This document shows positions 5,354 through 10,458 of a stretch of 10,458 nt of DNA, piece by piece. This DNA is from Acidobacteriota bacterium (lineage in GTDB: Bacteria; Acidobacteriota; Polarisedimenticolia; J045). Each line of letters opens with the position of its first letter. Within the stretch, counting starts at the first letter, position 1. The stretch is taken from NCBI GenBank assembly GCA_020350085.1, contig CP070706.1:3649650-3660107 (forward strand). Direction: 5' to 3'. The position numbers and the translations under genes are program-made. The notes under the pieces were generated by a model. It saw only the letters and a list, made by a program, of their open reading frames with translations. It was not told where the DNA came from and searched no databases.

Positions 5354-8300
5354 CTAGTCGTCGAGCGCCGCCAGCGCCTGCTCGATCTGCTCGACGCGTG
5401 CTCGCGGCAGCAGGTCACGGATCATGCCGATTTCCATATCGATCAGCGCATCGAGCGACTCGGCGAGCTGAGATTCCTCGCGCCCGGAGAGCGCCCGCGC
5501 CAGCTCCTCGCGTGCAAAGCTCCCGTCGCGCCGAAGCGCGGCCGACTCGAACAGATCGCCATAGGCACCGAGGCGGCGCTGACACGTTTGGATGTAATTG
5601 CTGATTCCGGCGCCGATCTCGACGCGGAGCTGCTGGAACACGATCCGGTGTCGGGCGTTGAACTGATCGACGATCTCGAACACCGACTCGTCGACAACCG
5701 GCGGCGGCGCTGCCTGCTCTGGGGCGTCTTGTGACGCCTCGCCCAGCTCCTGCAACTCTTTCGGAGCGTCATCGACCCGCTCGCTCGGCGCGACATCGGC
5801 GTCCGCGGCACCGCGGAGGGTGCCGTCCTCGGCCTCAACGATGTCGGCGGGTTCGAGCGATACCGGGATGCCCAAAGAGTCCGTGGGGGGTTTCTCGGAC
5901 GCGTCCGTCAGCGACAACGCGGCCGCGTCGCCCCCCTGCCCCTCCTGGTCCAGGTCGTGAACCGCGTCGCCCTCATCCAGCCCGTCGAGGTGCGTCTCCT
6001 CGTCCGTGGGGACGTGTCCGGCCGTCTCGGTGCGGTCTTCCGGTTGAGCGCCGCGCGGGGAAGCGGGCTCGGCCGCCGGCTGGCTTTCGGACCCGCCCTT
6101 GGCCCTGCCGAACAGCCCGATGGCGTAGCGGCTGCCAGCAGGCCTGGGCTCTCGCTCGACGAGCGCAGGGAGCGACCCCGCCTCGCGGTAGGTGGGTGCT
6201 TCCGGCTCCGCCGAGTCTTCTTCTTCGTCGGCTTGCTCGGATTCTGCTGCGGTGCGCTCGGCGGCTGATTCAGCTTCGTCGACGGCTTCTTCGGCGAGCC
6301 GGTCTGCCGCGCCGGCTCTCTGTGGCGCTGGCTCATCGTCCCGGTCCGACGCCGGCTCGGACTCACCGATCTCAAGCTCGTCGGCGGCCCCGTCGAAGCC
6401 ATCGTCCGCGATCGCGTCGAGACGCGAGCTCGTGGCTGGCCCGCGCTGTTCCGGCCCCTCGTCCGGCCGCTCGCCCGACTCGAGATCGTGCTCGGCTTCC
6501 GGCTCGATCGGCGAGCCGTCCCCCGAACCGAGTTCCACGACGAGCTCGTGCTTTCCTGTAGGAACCCCGGCGAACTCCTGCTCGGGCGTGTCTTCCAAGC
6601 TCTCGGACGCGTCCTGCTCCTGGGCGTCATCACGCCACCCCGGGGACAGCTCCCCGGACTCGAGATCGTGCACCATCTCGAACTCGCCCGTCGGCGCCTC
6701 GGTCTCCTCGATGGCGTCGGCCGTCCCCTCGAGCGACACCGGCTCTTCGACATCCTCCACCGCGTCGAACTCTCCGGTCGACGCCTCGGTCTCCTCGATG
6801 GCGTCGGCCGTCCCCTCGAGCGACACCGGCTCTTCGACATCCTCCACCGCGTCGAACTCTCCGGTCGCCACCTCGGACTCCTCGATGGCGTCGGCCGTCC
6901 CCTCGATGGCATCGACTTCGCCGATCTCGCCCGGCTCGTCGAGATCTTCCGGCTCCTCGGTGAAAGGCTCCGCTGTCGCGACGCCCGCCGGCTCGCCGGC
7001 GCTCTTGAGGGCGGCGATCGCCTGCTCGAGGTCGGCCAGCTGCTGCGAGTCGTCCAGCGGGCCGGAAGCCGCATCGCCCCGTGCATCGTCACGTTCGGGC
7101 CAGTCGAGCTCCGGCTCGTCGACATCGCCGGCGAAGAGCTCGGGAGCCAGGCCGGCCGCCGTCTCGAGCGTCTCCGCCGACGTCGCGACATCGAGACCGG
7201 CACTCGCTTCGGCACCGGTCTCGGCGTCGAGCGGGGCATCGAGCTCGGCATCCAGCTCGGCGCCGGGGCCCGCCGGCTGATCCGCGGGATGCGGCGGCGC
7301 CACCGCAGGCATCGGTTTGTCCGCTGGCTGGCGCTGGCGCGCCCGCGCCACGATCTCTTGCTCCGGCACGCGCTGGGCAACCCCGACGACTTGCAGCGCG
7401 AACAACAGCCTGAGGATCTCGAAGTCGTTTTCTGAACGTGCCGAAAGCACCTCCGTCACCGTCCGCTCTTCACCCAGCAGCGAGACGATCTCCCACACCG
7501 CCGGCCTGAGGCGCATGCGGTCGAGCCGCTTGAGATACTGCGGCGTCAGCCGCACGAGCGCATCGAGACCACCGATGCGCGCCCATGCTGGCTCGAACAC
7601 CTCGGAGCCTTCGATCGCGGCCATCAGCAGCTCTTCGGGGCTGATGTCGAGAACGATCTCCTCGCGCGTCGGCAGGCCTTCTTCGATCTGGTACTCGCCC
7701 TCCGGCCAGAGCGCGACGCTCTTGGCCACATCGAGAATCTGCTCGCTGACGAAACGATCGACTTCATCGGCGTCGATCGCGCCTTGCTCGGCGAGTATGA
7801 CGCCGATGCGCTTACCGGAGATCATCCGGCGTTCCGCGGCCTCGTGATCGCGATCGGCAATCACGCCTCGCCGCAGCAGCTGCGCCAGCAAGCTTCTTTC
7901 CGTCTCGTTGGTCGTTGCGAACTCGACGTTGCCGTCGCGCAAGAACAACGCACCTTCACGCGCCCCGCTGAAGAAACGCGCCACACCGGTGAAGCGTCGC
8001 TCGCCGAGATCGAGCAGCACGGCGGCCGTCTCCTCGAGCGAGCTGATGAACCCGTCGCGGGTTTCCGGAAACTCGTCGGTCTCCGACGTATCGACCAGGC
8101 GGCTGTCGACCCGCTCGACGAGGCCGAGAATCGACAGCGCCCACAGCGAGCGGTACACGTCGAACGACGGCGCGTAGATCTTCCGACACAACGCTTCGAT
8201 GCGAATCGGCCGCGCCACGTGATCGACGATCGCCTGCTCGGTTCGCGACAATCCGCTGCTGGGCATCGAGCCCGATCGACCCTTGCGATAGGCCGCGCGG

Positions 8301-8836
8301 GGCCCGCCGACGGCGCGTCGGATCGCGTGCCAGCTCCTCACGCGACGAACGCCGGCCAAGACCAACTCGTGTGTGGGAATGCGCAGCACGAGCGGCTCGT
8401 CTTCCGGAAGGCCCACGCGCGAGAGCGACCACTCTCCCTCGCGCCAGCCGAAGACGGACAAGGCCACGCTGCGGACCTGCTCCAGCACCAGGCGCGCCAG
8501 TTGGTCCTCGGCGATCACGCGCCGCTCGACGAGTATGCGACCCAGGCGACGGCCGCGCGCCACCTTGCCGCCCGCCTCGATCAGATCCCCCAAGCCGATC
8601 TCGCCGCGTCTGAGCAGAAACGTGCCGAAGCGATCCTCGGGATCGTTGGATGCAGCGAACACGACCTGGCCCGCTCGCAGGTACAGCACCCTGCGCTGAT
8701 CGCCGCGCTTGAGGATGAGCGAACCGGTGTGACCGGCCTGGGCAGCAGCCCACACGAGTTCCGCGACGGACGTCCCTTCGAGCCGTCCTGCCGCCGACAG
8801 TGAGCTGTCCACTCCTGTCCCGTCGGCGGCGCTCAT
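5354..8836 (-). CDS. Large double-module DUF4388 (PATAN-type) protein with acidic repeat linker
   Basis: This is a 1160-residue, apparently soluble protein of unknown function; no signal peptide or membrane segment is visible. Two similar modules lie in tandem. Module 1 (about residues 12-245) has a DUF4388/PATAN-like part (GRLEGTSVAELVWAAAQ, HTGSL, VLYLRAGQVVFA), an MshEN-like helical segment at 97-120 and a winged-helix-like part (about 195-245). Module 2 (about 265-490) repeats the plan: RFTGVARF, GALFLRDGNVEFA, an MshEN-like segment at 343-366, then another winged-helix-like part. Residues about 495-1045 are very acidic, Glu/Asp/Ala-rich and partly tandem-repeated. A more ordered C-terminal part follows (about 1047-1160, starting near SVFEIVDQFNARHR). 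The start is chosen at ATG 8836, with GAGG 5 nt upstream; an ATG at 8863 and a TTG at 8872 lack one. DUF4388 proteins often occur in signalling contexts, so a regulatory or scaffold role is likely but unproven. Confidence 0.85.
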   Translation of the reverse strand: MSAADGTGVDSSLSAAGRLEGTSVAELVWAAAQAGHTGSLILKRGDQRRVLYLRAGQVVFAASNDPEDRFGTFLLRRGEIGLGDLIEAGGKVARGRRLGRILVERRVIAEDQLARLVLEQVRSVALSVFGWREGEWSLSRVGLPEDEPLVLRIPTHELVLAGVRRVRSWHAIRRAVGGPRAAYRKGRSGSMPSSGLSRTEQAIVDHVARPIRIEALCRKIYAPSFDVYRSLWALSILGLVERVDSRLVDTSETDEFPETRDGFISSLEETAAVLLDLGERRFTGVARFFSGAREGALFLRDGNVEFATTNETERSLLAQLLRRGVIADRDHEAAERRMISGKRIGVILAEQGAIDADEVDRFVSEQILDVAKSVALWPEGEYQIEEGLPTREEIVLDISPEELLMAAIEGSEVFEPAWARIGGLDALVRLTPQYLKRLDRMRLRPAVWEIVSLLGEERTVTEVLSARSENDFEILRLLFALQVVGVAQRVPEQEIVARARQRQPADKPMPAVAPPHPADQPAGPGAELDAELDAPLDAETGAEASAGLDVATSAETLETAAGLAPELFAGDVDEPELDWPERDDARGDAASGPLDDSQQLADLEQAIAALKSAGEPAGVATAEPFTEEPEDLDEPGEIGEVDAIEGTADAIEESEVATGEFDAVEDVEEPVSLEGTADAIEETEASTGEFDAVEDVEEPVSLEGTADAIEETEAPTGEFEMVHDLESGELSPGWRDDAQEQDASESLEDTPEQEFAGVPTGKHELVVELGSGDGSPIEPEAEHDLESGERPDEGPEQRGPATSSRLDAIADDGFDGAADELEIGESEPASDRDDEPAPQRAGAADRLAEEAVDEAESAAERTAAESEQADEEEDSAEPEAPTYREAGSLPALVEREPRPAGSRYAIGLFGRAKGGSESQPAAEPASPRGAQPEDRTETAGHVPTDEETHLDGLDEGDAVHDLDQEGQGGDAAALSLTDASEKPPTDSLGIPVSLEPADIVEAEDGTLRGAADADVAPSERVDDAPKELQELGEASQDAPEQAAPPPVVDESVFEIVDQFNARHRIVFQQLRVEIGAGISNYIQTCQRRLGAYGDLFESAALRRDGSFAREELARALSGREESQLAESLDALIDMEIGMIRDLLPRARVEQIEQALAALDD
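6661..6904 (-). repeat. 87-bp (29-residue) in-frame tandem repeat
   Basis: Inside the acidic linker, three head-to-tail copies run in the coding direction: 6904-6818, 6817-6731, and a diverging third from 6730 to about 6661. Each begins EGTADAIEE and contains TGEF. The first two continue with DAVEDVEEPVSL, while the third changes to EMVHDLESGEL. The first two copies are nearly identical at DNA level, pointing to recent duplication or homogenisation. Weaker echoes (TGKHELVVELGSGD and HDLESGE) follow downstream. Confidence 0.85.
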
Positions 8837-8841
8837 CGACA

Positions 8842-8845
8842 CCTC
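8842..8845 (-). promoter_or_regulatory. Shine-Dalgarno deciding the DUF4388 gene start
   Basis: GAGG on the minus strand lies 5 nt before the ATG at 8836. The two upstream in-frame candidates (ATG 8863, TTG 8872) are preceded by an AT-rich stretch without a purine-rich ribosome site. Confidence 0.45.
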
Positions 8846-8915
8846 GCCCAGTAGCTGCTCCATAAAACCCAATCTAGGGCTCGAAACCGGCAGATCGCCA
8901 CCTCGCGTTCAGCGC

Positions 8916-9905
8916 TCACCGTGCGCCTCCCGCCATCGCACGAAGCTCGTCGCGGGTCACCGCTGCCGTGCCGAGATGCCCCACCGCGACGGCTGCCGCG
9001 GCGTTGGCCCAGCGGGCGGCGCGCTCGACCGGTTCCCCCGCCGCAAGCGCCAGGCCGACCGTGGCGGCGACCGTGTCGCCCGCTCCGGTCACGTCGAAGA
9101 CTTCCCTCGCCTGCGCGGCGATGGCGCAGGCCGCACCCTGTCGCGGGACCAGCAGCATACCCTCCTCGCCGCGCGTGACGAGCACCGCCTCCAGCTCGAG
9201 CCGACGCAGAATCAGCCGCGCGGCCGCGAGCACGTCGTCTTGGGTGCGGATCTCGATCGCCGCCGCCCGGCCGGCCTCCATCTGATTCGGCGTGATCAGC
9301 GTCGCTGGCGTGTACAGCTCGAAGTGGCGCACTTTGGGATCGATCACCGTGGGCAACCCGCGCTGGCGGGCGCACGCGAGCAGCGGCGGGAGGCTGCGCC
9401 GGTCGAGCAGCCCCTTGGCGTAGTCTGAAACGATCAGCCCCTCGACGCTCGCGAGCTGGTCCGCGGCGCCATCGAGCAGCGCCCTCGCCTGCACGTCGCC
9501 CAGCGGATGGTCGCGCTCCTCGTCGAGTCGGACCACCTGTTGATGACGCGCCAGAACGCGCGTCTTGACCGGTGTCGGCCGGTCCGCGCTCGTCAGCACG
9601 CCGTCGAGCTCGACGCCGAGGGCTCGCAGCAAGCCGCGGACCTCCTCGCCCGCCGCATCATCGCCGACGACCGTCATCAGTCGCGGCGTCGCACCAAGCG
9701 ACACCAGGTTGGCGATGACGTTCGCGGCTCCTCCGAGCCGGGTCTCTCGCCGCTCGAGGCGCACCACGGGCACGGGAGCCTCCGGGCTGATCCTCTCGAC
9801 GTGGCCGTGCTCGTAGCGATCGAGAATGACCTCGCCGACCACCAGCACCCGACGGCCGCTCCAGTGCTGCAGGGGGTCTTCGGCTGCCCCGTTACCGCTG
9901 CTCAT
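8916..9905 (-). CDS. rfaE1: D-glycero-beta-D-manno-heptose-7-phosphate kinase (single-domain RfaE1/HldA)
   Basis: This PfkB/ribokinase-family enzyme phosphorylates heptose-7-phosphate to the 1,7-bisphosphate on the route to ADP-heptose for the LPS core. The product is 329 residues and covers only the kinase domain; the cytidylyltransferase-like half of bifunctional E. coli HldE is absent. Signatures are VVGEVILDRYEHG, the RfaE hallmark RISPEAPVPVV, the substrate-binding GGAANVIANL, LIVSDYAKGLL, TPNQMEA and the PfkB signature DVTGAGDTV with catalytic base Asp277. The ATG overlaps the stop of the Trm112-like gene by 4 nt and has no strong ribosome site, so coupling is likely. The partner adenylyltransferase (HldC/RfaE2), GmhA and GmhB must be elsewhere. 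A 79-nt gap separates it from the DUF4388 gene. Confidence 0.95.
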   Translation of the reverse strand: MSSGNGAAEDPLQHWSGRRVLVVGEVILDRYEHGHVERISPEAPVPVVRLERRETRLGGAANVIANLVSLGATPRLMTVVGDDAAGEEVRGLLRALGVELDGVLTSADRPTPVKTRVLARHQQVVRLDEERDHPLGDVQARALLDGAADQLASVEGLIVSDYAKGLLDRRSLPPLLACARQRGLPTVIDPKVRHFELYTPATLITPNQMEAGRAAAIEIRTQDDVLAAARLILRRLELEAVLVTRGEEGMLLVPRQGAACAIAAQAREVFDVTGAGDTVAATVGLALAAGEPVERAARWANAAAAVAVGHLGTAAVTRDELRAMAGGAR

Positions 9906-10129
9906 CTGCCGCCGGGCTCGGCAGGCTCGCGCGACTGGGCAGACCCCTTAGCCGAGGGCTGATCGGGACGGCCCGATTCCGGCAGCAGTTGCGGGATGCC
10001 GTCCTGGACCGGGTAGAACAGGCGGCAGCGGACGCAGCGCAGACCCGACTCGTCCTCTACGAGGACCAGCTTCTCGCGGCAACGCGGGCAGGCGAGCATC
10101 TCCAAAAGCCAGGGTTCCAGGGGGGCCAC
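9902..10129 (-). CDS. Trm112/UPF0434 (YcaR-like) small zinc-ribbon protein
   Basis: This is a 75-residue protein starting at GTG 10129. The fold-defining parts are LLEMLACPRCREKL, LRCVRCRLFYPV and the diagnostic DGIPQLLP. They resemble E. coli YcaR, but both CxxC pairs are present here, so a zinc site is likely. The last roughly 25 residues (from PESGRPDQ) are a polar, probably disordered tail. GGAGA at 10136-10140 sits 6 nt before the GTG and supports that start; the next ATG lies after the first conserved residues. Trm112 in eukaryotes and archaea activates methyltransferases, while the role of bacterial UPF0434 is unsettled. It heads an apparent two-gene unit with rfaE1. In E. coli ycaR lies between lpxK and kdsB, so linkage to LPS genes recurs. 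Confidence 0.88.
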   Translation of the reverse strand: MAPLEPWLLEMLACPRCREKLVLVEDESGLRCVRCRLFYPVQDGIPQLLPESGRPDQPSAKGSAQSREPAEPGGR

Positions 10130-10135
10130 GGCCGT

Positions 10136-10140
10136 TCTCC
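10136..10140 (-). promoter_or_regulatory. Shine-Dalgarno supporting the GTG start of the Trm112-like gene
   Basis: GGAGA on the minus strand is 6 nt before GTG 10129. It is the only good ribosome site near this small gene and justifies the non-ATG start. Confidence 0.6.
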
Positions 10141-10188
10141 GCTGACCGAGCCTCGCCCGGGCGGGCGCGACCGGGCGGGACGCTCAGG

Positions 10189-10218
10189 ATGGTGCCAGAG
10201 GCCGCGGGGAGCGGTCAA
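10189..10218 (-). promoter_or_regulatory. Candidate sigma70-type promoter for Trm112-rfaE1
   Basis: On the minus strand TTGACC (10213-10218, five of six to the -35 consensus) is followed after 18 nt by CACCAT (10189-10194, three of six to -10). It lies in the 199-nt divergent spacer 10130-10328, upstream of the Trm112-like gene. The -10 match is poor, so this is only a candidate. The same spacer has CCGGGCGGG twice, 14 nt apart (10157 and 10171), and no convincing gene. Confidence 0.25.
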
Positions 10219-10328
10219 CTCCGAGCACGCCCACGGGCCGGATATGCCGACGCGGTGGCGCTGTCCGCGGTGCACGCGAGCGGCGGCCGAAACTGGCTTG
10301 CGGAGCGCGGGCTCGGAATAATGCGGCG

Positions 10329-10458
10329 ATGATCTCGAACGAGAGCCCCTTCTCGCCCGCCCAGGGCCCCGAACGGCTGCTGGTCCTGCGCCTCGGCGCG
10401 GTGGGTGACGTGTTGCGCACGCTTCCGGCGGTGCGCCTCTTGCGGCGCAGCTGGCCGC
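10329..10458 (+). CDS. GT9-family heptosyltransferase, N-terminal fragment (runs off window)
   Basis: Only the first 43 codons are in the window. The segment ERLLVLRLGAVGDVLRTLPA followed by VRLLRRSWP is the classic N-terminus of glycosyltransferase family 9 (WaaC/WaaF/WaaQ-type ADP-heptose:LPS heptosyltransferases). The first strand and glycine-rich GAVGD loop are clear. These enzymes add core heptoses at the cytoplasmic face of the inner membrane, matching the neighbouring heptose kinase. Which heptosyltransferase it is cannot be told from this fragment. The ATG at 10329 is inferred from the distance to the first conserved strand. No strong ribosome site is visible, and an AATAAT box (10317-10322) lies just before it. 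It is transcribed divergently from Trm112-rfaE1. Confidence 0.85.
   Translation, partial: MISNESPFSPAQGPERLLVLRLGAVGDVLRTLPAVRLLRRSWP

Noticed and set aside
6192..7435. Long plus-strand open frames (about 315-362 codons) antisense to the DUF4388 gene, one of them Ser-rich with repeated segments
   Set aside because: They mirror the low-complexity and tandem-repeat coding sequence of the minus strand in GC-rich DNA. They show no recognisable domain and no ribosome site.
7784..8803. 339-codon plus-strand frame opposite the N-terminal DUF4388 modules
   Set aside because: The minus-strand frame has clear domain structure and internal duplication; the plus frame has neither.
8864..8885. Small dyad and TTTT between rfaE1 and the DUF4388 gene, possible terminator
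   Set aside because: The stem is at most five pairs including a wobble, too weak to call.
10182..10199. TGGCAC on the minus strand resembling a sigma54 -24 element
   Set aside because: The -12 element is wrong: GC falls one base out of register and TTGC is absent.

Overview
The window is GC-rich, and nearly every gene in it serves the Gram-negative outer membrane: synthesis of Kdo (the sugar linking lipid A to the LPS core), core heptose synthesis and transfer, and a LapA/LapB pair that in E. coli controls lipid A production. The organism is therefore a diderm that makes Kdo- and heptose-containing LPS. GC content, dense ATGA-type gene overlaps and a very large DUF4388 protein suggest a deltaproteobacterium-like lineage (Myxococcota/Desulfobacterota and relatives). 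That placement is inference; no rRNA or other decisive marker is present.

Layout. On the plus strand, a tightly packed run begins with the 3' part of pyrG (CTP synthase, cut by the window start). It continues with kdsA, kdsD, kdsC, lapA-like and lapB-like genes (3-5177). pyrG/kdsA and kdsA/kdsD overlap by 4 nt. The route is clear: KdsD makes arabinose-5-phosphate, KdsA condenses it with PEP, KdsC removes the phosphate to give Kdo, and PyrG supplies the CTP needed to activate Kdo as CMP-Kdo. kdsB is not in the window. lapA and lapB follow kdsC after a 123-nt gap that could hold a separate promoter.

From 5178 to 5353, between converging genes, lies a short non-coding block that is almost entirely nested inverted repeats. 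The minus strand then carries a 1160-residue protein with two DUF4388/PATAN-type modules, a long acidic repeat-rich linker and a separate C-terminal region (5354-8836). Upstream of it on the same strand are hldA/rfaE1 (heptose-7-phosphate kinase) and a small Trm112/UPF0434 zinc-ribbon gene, which overlap by 4 nt. A divergent spacer of about 200 nt separates these from the start of a plus-strand GT9 heptosyltransferase gene that runs off the window end.

Most is recognisable LPS housekeeping. The parts most worth a second look are the double-module DUF4388 protein with MshEN-like segments, its 87-bp tandem repeats, the palindromic intergenic element, and the lapAB pair attached to a Kdo operon. 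I saw no rRNA, tRNA, CRISPR array, insertion sequence or phage gene.
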